Shown here: one piece after another, positions 9,707-17,587 of the stretch | How the letters are laid out: every line of letters starts with the position of its first letter | Position numbering within the stretch: the stretch's first letter is position 1 | Origin: Mycobacterium sp. D16R12 | GTDB taxonomy: Bacteria > Actinomycetota > Actinomycetes > Mycobacteriales > Mycobacteriaceae | NCBI RefSeq assembly: GCF_002013465.1 | Contig: NZ_MAFC01000009.1 | Span: forward strand, 124,001 to 188,000 | Reading direction: 5' to 3' | Length of the DNA: 64,000 nucleotides | Program-made: the position numbers and the translations under genes | The notes under the pieces: generated by a model | Databases searched by the model: none | What the model saw: the letters and a program-made list of their open reading frames with translations, nothing else | What the model was told of the DNA's origin: nothing

Positions 9707-10474
9707 GTGGCGGTTATGTCAGTGGATGCAGAAGGAGTGACGGTGGGTTGGAGTACGCGGGAGCTTGCCGAGCTCGCCGGCACCAGCCTGCGTGCGGTGC
9801 GCCACTACCACGACATCGGCTTGCTTGCAGAGCCCGTACGCCGCTCCAACGGCTACAAGAGTTACGGCGTCGCGCATCTGGTTCGGGTCCTGCAGATCAA
9901 ACGCCTCACGGGTCTGGGTCTTTCCCTGAAGCAGATCGCCGAGATGGATGAGGCCAACGAGGACCCGCGCGAGGCATTACGCGCGCTCGATGCGGAGCTG
10001 GCTGCCACCATTGAGCGGCTGCAGCGAGTGCGCGACGAGCTCGGACAGATATTGGACAGTGAGATAGCGGCTGATATGCCGCCCGAATTCGGCTCCGCGG
10101 CTGTGAATATGGAGCTCTCCGATACCGATCGTTCGATCGCTTTTGTGATGTCCAGGGTGCTCGGTCCGGTGGGGCTGCAGGCATTCATCGGGATGTTCCT
10201 GGACCAGCAAGACCGGGACCTCGATCATGAGCTGGAAAACCTGGCGGCCGACGCTGATGAGCAGACGCGTGCCGATCTCGCCGAGCGGATGTCCCTACAG
10301 ACCCGGAAGTTGTATGCCGATCATCCAGGGATGCTCAACTCGACTGCGGACGCGCCACGCGGTCAACAGTTCGCCGAGCGCACTGTGGCCCGCGCCCTGT
10401 TGGATCTGTTCAATCCGGCGCAGCTCGACGTGTTGGTTCGCGTGGGTGCCGCGATCCGATCAGAGCCGGGCTGA
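9707..10474 (+). CDS. MerR-family transcriptional regulator
   Basis: The 255-residue protein carries a MerR winged-helix domain at about residues 13-80 (STRELAELAGTSLRAVRHYHDIGLL, then GYKSYGVAHLVRVLQIKRL). A coiled segment follows near 85-125. A long helical effector-binding region has no cysteines that would suggest metal sensing. The first ATG of the frame is at 9707; ATG 9716 or GTG 9743 are shorter options, and conservation begins after residue 12. The preceding 217 bases separate it from the divergent exchanger gene, which is a possible target. Confidence 0.85.
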   Translation: MAVMSVDAEGVTVGWSTRELAELAGTSLRAVRHYHDIGLLAEPVRRSNGYKSYGVAHLVRVLQIKRLTGLGLSLKQIAEMDEANEDPREALRALDAELAATIERLQRVRDELGQILDSEIAADMPPEFGSAAVNMELSDTDRSIAFVMSRVLGPVGLQAFIGMFLDQQDRDLDHELENLAADADEQTRADLAERMSLQTRKLYADHPGMLNSTADAPRGQQFAERTVARALLDLFNPAQLDVLVRVGAAIRSEPG

Positions 10475-10491
10475 GTAGTTCGGCCCGGAAA

Positions 10492-10692
10492 TCAGCGGCT
10501 GGGTTGCGGGATGTCGCATTGGCTGACTGTGGGATTGAGTCCCGCGTAGTTGAGGGGACCGGCGAGCACGGTCAGCGCGATTGTTCCCGCGCTGGCACAG
10601 GTTTGTGGGCTGTTGGTGAAGTATCCGCGTTGGGCGACGGCGATCGCTCCCACGATCAACCACACCGCCACCAGTATTCCGGCGTATCGCAT
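10492..10692 (-). CDS. Small hypothetical membrane or exported protein
   Basis: The 66-residue protein begins with a single hydrophobic helix (about residues 4-20), followed by a short extracytoplasmic part with two cysteines (QTCASAG and SQCDIP). A strong ribosome site (GGGAGAA) precedes ATG 10692. It lies 30 bases downstream of the DUF6131-type gene, so the two probably form an operon. I do not recognise a function. Confidence 0.6.
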   Translation of the reverse strand: MRYAGILVAVWLIVGAIAVAQRGYFTNSPQTCASAGTIALTVLAGPLNYAGLNPTVSQCDIPQPSR

Positions 10693-10722
10693 GGCGTTCT
10701 CCCTGCTCTTTCAACCGGCAAG

Positions 10723-10878
10723 TCAGTAGTAGTGGCGGCGGCCACCGACGGCGTGTCCCATGCGTCCCGCGACCATCAGGACCAGGCCGATGACGATGAG
10801 TACAACTCCACCGGTCCATAGCCACCCGATGTTGAGGATGAAACCGGCGGCCAACAGGATGGCTCCGAGGACGATCAT
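10723..10878 (-). CDS. DUF6131-type small membrane protein
   Basis: The 51-residue protein starts MIVLGAILLAAGF, has two closely spaced hydrophobic helices and ends with the family-like VGGRRHYY tail. ATG 10878 has a good ribosome site (GAGGTAAGG). Similar tiny proteins are widespread in mycobacteria; the function is unknown. It is followed on the same strand by the 66-residue membrane protein. Confidence 0.7.
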   Translation of the reverse strand: MIVLGAILLAAGFILNIGWLWTGGVVLIVIGLVLMVAGRMGHAVGGRRHYY

Positions 10879-10932
10879 GGCCCTTACCTCGTTCAGTGCT
10901 GGATTCTCAGACGTGATGTTTTGTTTACGATG

Positions 10933-12369
10933 TTAACGATACGCCGTCGGCCCTCTTCGGGTCAGGTGTTTGAGTGCAGCATTCGCGGCGTGCACACCGC
11001 ACATGCCGTGAGCGCCAGGGCCTGGTGGTGTCGCAGCCGAACAGATGAACATCCCCGGCGTGCCAAGGCTGTAGGGGTTCAGTCCGACACGAGGACCGAA
11101 CACCAGCTGTCGGATGTCCTTGGCGCCCGTCATGATGTCTCCGCCCACATAGTTGGCGTTGTACACCGACATCTCCGTCGTCGAGCGCACCGCCGTGCCA
11201 ACGATGCGCTCGCGGAAACCCGGTGCGAATCGTTCGATCTGACCGATGATCGCCTCGGTGGCATCTCCGGCGTAACCGAAAGGCACGTGCGCGTAGGTCC
11301 ACAGCGGGTGGATAGCGCCGGCCGAGCGCTGCGGATCGGCCAGATACTGCTGCCCGGCAAGGACGAAGGGGCGCTCCGGCATGACGCCGGCGTGGATCTG
11401 TCGTTCGGTGAAGGCGATTTCTGCGTAGGTGCCGCCGAGGTGGACGGTGCCGGAGCGGTGCGCAGCGGGGGTGGTCCACGGAACCCCGCCGTCGACGGCG
11501 AAGTCGACCTTGAAGGCGCCGGGGCCGTGGCGGAACCTGGTAAATGCGCGGGCCACGCTTGCGGGCAACCGATCGCCGAGAATCTTTGCCACAGAGCCCG
11601 GTTCAAGATCGAACAGCGTCAGATCGGCGTCGGGCAATTGCGCTGCGTCGTCAATGCGTACCCCCGTGCACACCTGGCCGCCCAGCTCGGTGAGGGTCGC
11701 GGTCATGGCCCGGACGAGAGAACCGGTGCCGCCGGAGACAACGGGCCAGCCGTATCGGTGTCCGGCCGTCATGATTCCGAGGCCGACCGCGGCCGTCATC
11801 GGATAGTGCAAGGGCCGGAAGGCATGTGCGGCGACCCCGCCGTACAGGGCGCGGGCCGACTCGGTGCGGAGCAGACGCGCGATGGTGGACGCGGGCAGCG
11901 CCGCAGGCAGTCCGAATCGGGCCATCTGGACGGGGTGGTGAGGCATCCGCAGCAGCGGTGCCGTGATGTCCTCCACGAGGGTCTCGAAATGCTGCGAGGG
12001 ATAACCGAACAGCGCACGCCAACGGTTGCCGTCTCGCCCCATCAACGTGGCCGTGTCATCCACCGATCGGTACAGGACGCCCGCGGAGCCGTCGTCGAGC
12101 GGGTGAACGCAATCGATCTCGGGCAAGAGCCAGTGCACGCCGCGACGAGCCAGATCCAGACTCGTCAAAAAGGAAGATCCGACGGCCATCGGGTGAGTGG
12201 CTGCGCAGTGGTCATGGATGAGTCCGGGCTGGAGCATCTCCGAGGAACGGCATCCGCCCCCGGGTTCATCAGTGGCCTCCAACACAGTGACGGAGATCCC
12301 TGCGCGGGCGAGGATAATTGCTGCGGCAAGTCCATTGGGGCCGCTGCCGACGACGGTCGCGACGCTCAT
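10933..12369 (-). CDS. NAD(P)/FAD-dependent oxidoreductase (phytoene dehydrogenase / PYROXD2-like)
   Basis: The 478-residue protein opens with the Rossmann FAD motif VVGSGPNGLAAA (about residues 6-17), followed by the acidic strand end VLEATDEPGGGCRS. A second flavin-contact region near the C-terminus (GMFICSAATPPGPGAHGMCG) matches phytoene desaturase-like oxidoreductases. The family oxidises hydrophobic substrates; no carotenoid genes are nearby, so carotenoid synthesis is not implied. ATG 12369 is unambiguous. A GTAAT-N6-ATTAC inverted repeat lies 43-58 bases upstream (12412-12427) and could be an operator. Confidence 0.85.
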   Translation of the reverse strand: MSVATVVGSGPNGLAAAIILARAGISVTVLEATDEPGGGCRSSEMLQPGLIHDHCAATHPMAVGSSFLTSLDLARRGVHWLLPEIDCVHPLDDGSAGVLYRSVDDTATLMGRDGNRWRALFGYPSQHFETLVEDITAPLLRMPHHPVQMARFGLPAALPASTIARLLRTESARALYGGVAAHAFRPLHYPMTAAVGLGIMTAGHRYGWPVVSGGTGSLVRAMTATLTELGGQVCTGVRIDDAAQLPDADLTLFDLEPGSVAKILGDRLPASVARAFTRFRHGPGAFKVDFAVDGGVPWTTPAAHRSGTVHLGGTYAEIAFTERQIHAGVMPERPFVLAGQQYLADPQRSAGAIHPLWTYAHVPFGYAGDATEAIIGQIERFAPGFRERIVGTAVRSTTEMSVYNANYVGGDIMTGAKDIRQLVFGPRVGLNPYSLGTPGMFICSAATPPGPGAHGMCGVHAANAALKHLTRRGPTAYR

Positions 12370-12411
12370 CGGATCACCGGGCCGCTGTCGGGGCTGCCGC
12401 GAAATGCACAG

Positions 12412-12427
12412 GTAATCAACGAATTAC
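12412..12427. promoter_or_regulatory. Inverted repeat upstream of the FAD oxidoreductase
   Basis: GTAAT (12412-12416) and ATTAC (12423-12427) form a perfect inverted repeat with a 6-base spacer in the 200-base gap before the oxidoreductase start. It is A+T-rich relative to its surroundings and has the size of a dimeric repressor operator. No cognate regulator gene is adjacent. Confidence 0.3.
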
Positions 12428-12569
12428 AGTCGCCCTGCACCGTGACATCCACCTCCGTCGGGTCCGTCACCAAAGTCTACAAACTCGGCCGCTGCATGCT
12501 TGGCTGGCCGTCTTTGGCATCGGTACGGGCAGTTGACGAAACTGTAAACGTAGTGCAAATTTTGTCCCT

Positions 12570-12770
12570 GTGGCGGTACTCAGTGAGCGGGCAGGGATCG
12601 GCGATCTTGTCGAACAGCTGCATGGTCGGCATCCGAATCTGACTCGCGACATCGTGGAGGCGGTGGTTCGTGCCGAGCACTCCCGCTTCGACGACAGCCC
12701 GCTGCGTGACTACGTTCCGCTGTTGGTCGAGCGGCGTGCCCGCGAGGAACTTGCCCTGCTCAGCGTGTAG
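12570..12770 (+). CDS. Small three-helix-bundle domain protein
   Basis: The 66-residue protein with GTG start resembles small mycobacterial three-helix-bundle proteins: IGDLVEQLHGRHPNL, then IVEAVVRAEHSRFDDSPLRDYVPLLVERRARE. No membrane segment or signal peptide is present. It sits alone and runs into the convergent TrkA gene with a five-base gap. Molecular function is not known. Confidence 0.65.
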   Translation: MAVLSERAGIGDLVEQLHGRHPNLTRDIVEAVVRAEHSRFDDSPLRDYVPLLVERRAREELALLSV

Positions 12771-12775
12771 CCGAT

Positions 12776-13453
12776 CTAGCGGTCTGGTGTCACTTCGGCT
12801 CCATGGATTGCCGCGCGAATCGCATGCTCAACGGCACTGTTCGCGATGAAGAGCATCTCGTCCCCGGCCTCCAAGACATCCTCGGGCCTGGGTAGCACGA
12901 CGGCTCCGTTCCGGATCACGGTGACCAATGCGGTGTTCGGCGGCAGTTCCAGCTCTGCCACACGCTGTCCGACAAGTGGATTGTCCTCGGGCAGAGTCAG
13001 TTTCGTCAGACCCGCGCTTCCCTCGCGCAACCCCATGAGACGTACCAGGTGACCGATGTCGATCGCACCCTCGATACCCGCCACCATGGCGCCGGGCGTG
13101 GAGACTGCCACATCGATACCCCAGGCCTGGCTGAACAGCCCCTGGTTGCGAATGTCGTTGATGCGGGCGACAACCCTGGGCACGCCGAACTCCGTCTTGG
13201 CCAGCAGGCCCACCACGAGATTGGCCTTGTCGTCACCGGTGGCGGCGACCACGACATCACAGGTTTCTATCCCCGCATCTTCCAGGGTGTCCAGCTCGCA
13301 CGCATCGGCGTTGAGCCAGTCCGCCCCGGGTACTGCCTGTGGTTCGAAGTTACTGCGCTCGCGTTCGATCAGCAGGATTTTGTGGCCGTAGTCGAGTAGC
13401 TCGCGCGCAACGGAACGGCCCACCTTGCCCGCGCCGGCAATCGCGACTCGCAT
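12776..13453 (-). CDS. TrkA-family K+ uptake regulatory protein (CeoC-like)
   Basis: From ATG 13453 the protein has 225 residues: an RCK_N Rossmann domain (GAGKVGRSVARELL at about residues 7-20, acidic LLIERE after it) and an RCK_C domain near 140-215. RVVARINDIRN and DVAVSTPG resemble mycobacterial CeoC. TrkA-type proteins bind NAD(H) or nucleotides and gate K+ channels or transporters at the inner membrane. The frame is open for another 131 codons upstream, but that part is antisense to the antiporter and of biased composition, so the internal ATG is chosen. It is divergent from the K+/H+ antiporter. Confidence 0.85.
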   Translation of the reverse strand: MRVAIAGAGKVGRSVARELLDYGHKILLIERERSNFEPQAVPGADWLNADACELDTLEDAGIETCDVVVAATGDDKANLVVGLLAKTEFGVPRVVARINDIRNQGLFSQAWGIDVAVSTPGAMVAGIEGAIDIGHLVRLMGLREGSAGLTKLTLPEDNPLVGQRVAELELPPNTALVTVIRNGAVVLPRPEDVLEAGDEMLFIANSAVEHAIRAAIHGAEVTPDR

Positions 13454-13513
13454 CTTCCGTTCCGCCACCCCGCTATCGTGCCCTATGAATCGGAGTCGAC
13501 CGACGGGAACGAA

Positions 13514-15010
13514 GTGAGCCTGCACCAGCTGTACCTGGCTTTGCTCATTGGCGGGCTTGTGCTGCTCGCGAGCATCGTCGGTACCCGGGTGGCGACGCGC
13601 ATCGGATTCCCCAGCCTTTTGTTCTTCCTCTTGGTCGGGGTCGTGCTCGGGGAGGACGGGCTTGGTCTTGAGTTCGACAACGTCGAACTGGCTCGGAACG
13701 TGTGCACCGCGGCGCTTGCGGTGATCCTTGTCGAGGGCGGTCTGACCACGCGGTTCTCCGATATCCGCAAGGTGCTCGCGCCCGCCGGCGCGATGGCGAC
13801 CGTCGGTGTCGTCATCAGCACGGTGGTGACCGCGGTCGGTGCGCACGTGCTGTTGCGTATGGATTGGCAGCTGGCCTTGTTGTTGGGCGCCATCGTGTCC
13901 TCCACCGATGCCGCGGCCGTGTTCTCGGTGCTACGGGTGCTGCCGCTACCGCGTCGCGTCGCGGGACTGCTGGAGGCGGAGTCTGGATTCAATGACGCCC
14001 CCGCGGTGATTCTCGTCCTGATGTTCAGCGTCGTGCCCTTCGTATTCGAACCGAAGAGCGCCCTGGTTCAGATCGTCTATGAACTGATGGCCGGTTCTGC
14101 AATCGGTCTGGTGTCCGGTTTTCTTGGTGCCATGGCACTGCGCCGCGTTGCCCTGCCCGCATCGGGTCTGTACCCCATCGCGACATTCGGTATCGGGCTG
14201 GTCGCTTTCGCGGCTTCGGGCAGTGTGCACGCCAGCGGTTTCATCGCCGCCTATCTGGCCGCGGTGGTACTGGCCAATTCCGGTCTGCCGCACCGGTCTG
14301 CCACTCGATCGTTCGCCGAGGGTCTCGGCTGGCTGGCGCAGATAGGCCTTTTCGTCCTGCTCGGCTTGCTGGTCAATCCCAGCGAGCTGGTGGGTGACCT
14401 GGTTCCCGCGGTCGTCGTCGGGCTGGTTCTGCTGTTGGTGGCCCGGCCGCTGTCGGTGGTGGGATCGCTTGTCGGATTCGGTATCCCGTGGCGTGAGCAG
14501 ACCTTTCTGTCCTGGGCCGGACTGCGCGGTGCGGTCCCCGTCGTACTTGCGACGTTCCCGATCGTGGAGGGCGTGCCCGACAGTTACCGCCTGCTCAACA
14601 TCGTGTTCGTGTTGGTAGTGGTCTTCACCCTCATCCAGGGACCCAGCCTGCGGCCCGTCGCACATCTGCTGGGGCTGATCACCCGCGAGACCACCCGTGA
14701 AATCCAAGTCGAAGCAGCACCTTTGGATGTGCTGGATGCTGAGCTGCTGACCATGAAGGTGCAACCGGGATCTCGGCTGTGCAATGTCACCATTCTCGAA
14801 CTACGGTTGCCCGACCCGGCAGTCGTCACCCTGATCATCAGGCAGGGCACCACGTTCGTCCCACTACCCGACACCCGGATCGAGTCGGACGATGAACTGA
14901 TGATCGTGACCACGAGTAAGACCCGGGCATCGACCGAGTCGCGCCTGCGCGCCGTCAGCAGGCGTGGCAAGCTCGCGTACTGGTTCGACGAGTACGGGGA
15001 TCTCGGCTGA
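13514..15010 (+). CDS. Potassium/proton antiporter, CPA family, with C-terminal RCK_C domain (NhaP2/CvrA-like)
   Basis: The protein of about 498 residues has twelve or so hydrophobic helices (about residues 1-390). It carries the transport-core pattern SSTDAAAVFSVLR and ESGFNDAPAV, and a C-terminal TrkA_C/RCK_C domain (about 405-480). Such proteins exchange K+ or Na+ for H+ at the inner membrane. GTG 13514 gives the N-terminus MSLHQLYLALL, matching the family; GTG 13478 would add twelve polar residues. The divergent TrkA-like gene and the Kup gene at the window start make K+ handling a recurrent theme in the left part. Confidence 0.85.
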   Translation: MSLHQLYLALLIGGLVLLASIVGTRVATRIGFPSLLFFLLVGVVLGEDGLGLEFDNVELARNVCTAALAVILVEGGLTTRFSDIRKVLAPAGAMATVGVVISTVVTAVGAHVLLRMDWQLALLLGAIVSSTDAAAVFSVLRVLPLPRRVAGLLEAESGFNDAPAVILVLMFSVVPFVFEPKSALVQIVYELMAGSAIGLVSGFLGAMALRRVALPASGLYPIATFGIGLVAFAASGSVHASGFIAAYLAAVVLANSGLPHRSATRSFAEGLGWLAQIGLFVLLGLLVNPSELVGDLVPAVVVGLVLLLVARPLSVVGSLVGFGIPWREQTFLSWAGLRGAVPVVLATFPIVEGVPDSYRLLNIVFVLVVVFTLIQGPSLRPVAHLLGLITRETTREIQVEAAPLDVLDAELLTMKVQPGSRLCNVTILELRLPDPAVVTLIIRQGTTFVPLPDTRIESDDELMIVTTSKTRASTESRLRAVSRRGKLAYWFDEYGDLG

Positions 15011-15053
15011 TCCGCCGCGTGCTGTCAAGAGGCTGTCAGGAATTGGGGTTGCG

Positions 15054-15083
15054 TTGACGCGCAGCACCACTCGGGCATACAGT
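15054..15083 (+). promoter_or_regulatory. Housekeeping-type promoter for the M-box transcript
   Basis: TTGACG (15054-15059) and TACAGT (15078-15083) are 18 bases apart. Transcription would start near 15090, the first base of the outer M-box stem. The exact fit between the predicted start and the riboswitch supports both assignments. Confidence 0.65.
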
Positions 15084-15087
15084 ACCG

Positions 15088-15250
15088 AGCGTCAGCACCT
15101 CGCTAGGCGAGGCTCCTGCACGAACACAGGCCACTGATCCGACGACGTCGAGAGACGCCCAGGGTTAGGACAGATCTCCCCGGCTTAAGGGGTGATCCGA
15201 AGTGGCTTCCCGCGAGGGATCACGTCGTGCAGTGCCGAAGCTCTGACGAG
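15088..15250 (+). ncRNA. M-box (ykoK) magnesium riboswitch
   Basis: The leader contains the conserved core of the M-box aptamer: CGCTAGGCGAGGCTCCTG (15101-15118), GACGCCCAGGGTTAGG (about 15154-15169), GGCTTAAGGGGTGATCC (about 15182-15198), and GTGCAGTGCCGAAGCTCTG near the 3' end. The outer stem is closed by CGTCAG (15090-15095) with CTGACG (15243-15248). M-boxes bind several Mg2+ ions and switch off downstream Mg2+ transporter genes when Mg2+ is plentiful. The next large gene is an Nramp-related transporter, which fits. Confidence 0.92.
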
Positions 15251-15291
15251 AGAGGTGGTCCGCCCGTCTGTGCACGGGTGGTTACTTCTCT
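15251..15291 (+). terminator. Long hairpin after the M-box (expression platform candidate)
   Basis: AGAGGT (from 15251) can pair with ACTTCTCT (15284-15291). Inside it CCGCCCGT (15260-15267) pairs with ACGGGTGG (15274-15281) with one G-U pair. The extended stem-loop directly follows the aptamer and is followed only by a mildly U-rich stretch, so it is a candidate attenuator rather than a textbook terminator. Confidence 0.55.
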
Positions 15292-15369
15292 TGTCGGAAC
15301 GCGCTTGACGTGCGCTGACACGAAACGTTGCGGCACAGCCGCCCTGGCAGTGAGGAGGTGAGGGACGAC

Positions 15370-15474
15370 ATGCAGTCCGGCGATAGTCCGTATCCGAGTC
15401 CGGATCGAAAACCTGGCTTAGGCCAGCACGTATACGTGTTCCCAGCCTTCTGCTGCGACACTGCCCGCGCCTAG
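15370..15474 (+). CDS. Proline-rich leader peptide ORF between riboswitch and transporter
   Basis: A 34-codon ORF starts at ATG 15370 behind a strong ribosome site (GAGGAGGTG, 15352-15360). The peptide begins MQSGDSPYPSPDRKPG and has proline at positions 7, 9, 11, 15 and 25, then a hydrophobic tract and a Cys-Cys pair. It lies after the M-box hairpin and ends 90 bases before the transporter ATG, in the same frame but with two TAG stops between. The Salmonella mgtA leader also combines an Mg2+-responsive RNA with a proline-rich leader peptide. A similar regulatory role here is inference; no homologue is recognised. Confidence 0.5.
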   Translation: MQSGDSPYPSPDRKPGLGQHVYVFPAFCCDTARA

Positions 15475-15564
15475 CCTGTCGCGAAATATCTTGCGCCGGG
15501 CTTGATTTGGCGTGCGCGGACGCGTCCGCAGTAGACCGAACCCTGAGAAAGGGCGGCATCTGCA

Positions 15565-17301
15565 ATGGCATTCTTCAACGGCGTCCCCCGCCGATACGAC
15601 AGTGACGGGCACGCTCCGGCGGGTGCCGTCATGGACAGCGCGCATGTCGGAGACATCGTCGGTGCCCTGGGCACCATCGGACAGCACGAGAGCACCGAGG
15701 GTCGCACCAGGCGGCAGCGATTCCGGATGTTGTTGGCCGTCTTGGGACCTGGCCTGATCGTGATGGTCGGTGACAACGACGCGGGAGGGGTGGCCACCTA
15801 CGCTCAGGCAGGCCAGAACTACGGCATGGCGCTGATGTGGACGCTGGCGCTGTTGATTCCCGTGCTCTACGTCAATCAAGAGATGGTGGTGCGGCTTGGC
15901 GCGGTTGCCGGGGTAGGGCATGCGCGGCTCATCTTCACTCGATTCGGACGTTTCTGGGGCACCTTCAGCGTCGGCGACCTGTTCGTGGTGAATGCGCTGA
16001 CAATCGTCACCGAATTTATAGGTGTGGCAATGGCATTGAGCTACTTCGGGCTTCCCCGATGGATTTCGGTGCCATTGGCCGCGGTGCTGCTGTTCGCGGT
16101 GGTCGCCGGAGGTTCGTTCCGGCGCTGGGAGCGGTTCCTGTTCGCGCTCATCGCTCTCAACGTGGTGATGATTCCCATGGCGATCCTGGTTCATCCGTCA
16201 CTCACCACGGCGGCGTCCGGATTGGTGCCATCCTTCCCCGGTGGCCTGAATGCCGAGCTGCTGATGCTGATCGTTGCGATTGTGGGTACTACGGTGGCGC
16301 CCTGGCAGCTGTTCTTCCAGCAGTCCAACATCGTGGACAAGCGTCTGACACCCCGCTGGATCCGTTATGAGCGTATCGATCTCGCCATCGGGATCGTCGT
16401 GGTGATGGTAGGCGCGGTCTGCATCATGGGGGCCGCGGCATTTGGCCTGGCGGGCACCGACGCCGTGGGCAACTTCACCGATGCCGGCGCCGTCGCGCGG
16501 CTTCTCCACGAGCACGTGAGCCCGACGGTTGGCGCACTGTTCGCGATCCTGTTGTTGGATGCCTCGCTCATTGGCGCCAATGCGGTGGGGCTGGCGACCA
16601 CCTATGCGCTGGGCGACACCTTCGGTAAGCGTCACTCGCTGCACTGGAAGCTGACCGAGGCACCCGCCTTCTACCTGGGCTACGGCGTATTGCTCGCTAT
16701 CGCCGCGGCGGTGTCGTTCAGCCCGGACCCGGTGCTGGGCGTCCTCACTCAGGGTGTGCAGGCACTGGCCGGTGTGCTGCTGCCCTCGGCGACAGTGTTC
16801 CTGGTGCTGCTGTGCAACGACAAGGCGGTTCTGGGGCCATGGGTCAACACCGCTCTACAGAATGTGATTGCCGGACTGATTGTTTGGTCGCTGGTGCTGC
16901 TGTCGTTGTCGTTGACTGCGGCAACCTTCTTCCCCGATCTGACCACCCAACAGCTCAAAACATTCTTTGTCGCGGGAGCGATTGTCGGTGTGCTCGGCGG
17001 GCTGGTGATCTACGCGATGAAGGAGCGGGCCGAGCGTGCCGCCGCGCGCGAGACAGCCGCGGATCTTGGCGGGTTGGATCCCGAGCAGGTGCAGGACTTG
17101 GACGCCTCGCCGCGGGATCGTGCGCTGCGCCTACAGATTCTGCGGCAAGAACGTGAAACCTGGCGCACGCCAGCGCTTGACACACTGGCACGGCCGGCGT
17201 GGTCGCCACTACGCACCGCGGGAATGACCGCCCTTCGCGGCTACCTCGCGGTGGCAGTGGTGCTGGTTGGCGTCAAGGTCGCACAGACCATCGTCGGGTA
17301 G
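15565..17301 (+). CDS. Nramp-related divalent metal transporter, probably Mg2+ (NRMT-like)
   Basis: The 578-residue protein has a polar N-terminus, about eleven hydrophobic helices (residues 55-470) and a C-terminal cytosolic part with one last helix. The fold is Nramp, but the metal-site motifs differ from Mn2+/Fe2+ Nramps. In helix 1 the DPGN motif is replaced by D70-N-D-A-G-G. In helix 6 the usual M-P-H motif is A245-P-W247, losing the metal-binding Met. Loss of that Met is a hallmark of Nramp-related Mg2+ transporters. With the upstream M-box, Mg2+ uptake at the inner membrane is the best call. A ribosome-like GAAAGGG precedes ATG 15565. WhiB follows after four bases. Confidence 0.85.
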   Translation: MAFFNGVPRRYDSDGHAPAGAVMDSAHVGDIVGALGTIGQHESTEGRTRRQRFRMLLAVLGPGLIVMVGDNDAGGVATYAQAGQNYGMALMWTLALLIPVLYVNQEMVVRLGAVAGVGHARLIFTRFGRFWGTFSVGDLFVVNALTIVTEFIGVAMALSYFGLPRWISVPLAAVLLFAVVAGGSFRRWERFLFALIALNVVMIPMAILVHPSLTTAASGLVPSFPGGLNAELLMLIVAIVGTTVAPWQLFFQQSNIVDKRLTPRWIRYERIDLAIGIVVVMVGAVCIMGAAAFGLAGTDAVGNFTDAGAVARLLHEHVSPTVGALFAILLLDASLIGANAVGLATTYALGDTFGKRHSLHWKLTEAPAFYLGYGVLLAIAAAVSFSPDPVLGVLTQGVQALAGVLLPSATVFLVLLCNDKAVLGPWVNTALQNVIAGLIVWSLVLLSLSLTAATFFPDLTTQQLKTFFVAGAIVGVLGGLVIYAMKERAERAAARETAADLGGLDPEQVQDLDASPRDRALRLQILRQERETWRTPALDTLARPAWSPLRTAGMTALRGYLAVAVVLVGVKVAQTIVG

Positions 17302-17305
17302 CGAT

Positions 17306-17578
17306 ATGAAATGGCTTGAGTGGGCGCGTTGCCGCGGCATGCCGACCGATCTGTTCTTCTCGCCGGATCACGAGCGAGGGAGGGCTCGGACCCTGCGGGA
17401 GGCCCGCGCCAAACAGATCTGTCGGCACTGCCCGGTGCGGGAGCCATGCGGTAGGTATGCCGTCGCGGCGGGCGAATCGTTTGGGGTGTGGGGGGCAACC
17501 ACGCCACGGGAACGGCGCGACCGCAGCCGGGTACCGCCGAGGAAGCGGGCACTAGACATAGTTAGGAGTAGCGAATAA
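17306..17578 (+). CDS. WhiB-family iron-sulfur transcription factor
   Basis: The 90-residue protein has the four WhiB cysteines C9, C39, C42 and C48 (spacing C-X29-C-X2-C-X5-C), which bind a [4Fe-4S] cluster. The turn GVWGATT follows at 60-66, and the basic tail RERRDRSRVPPRKR is the DNA-contacting part. ATG 17306 starts four bases after the transporter stop, so it is co-transcribed with it. WhiB proteins bind sigma factor region 4 and sense redox or NO. The paralogue number cannot be assigned confidently. Linkage to an Mg2+ transporter is unusual. Confidence 0.9.
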   Translation: MKWLEWARCRGMPTDLFFSPDHERGRARTLREARAKQICRHCPVREPCGRYAVAAGESFGVWGATTPRERRDRSRVPPRKRALDIVRSSE

Positions 17579-17587
17579 TATTGTTTG

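Noticed and set aside
13454..13846. N-terminal extension of the TrkA-like protein
   Set aside because: The extra 131 codons are antisense to the antiporter gene and have biased composition; the internal ATG 13453 gives the family N-terminus.
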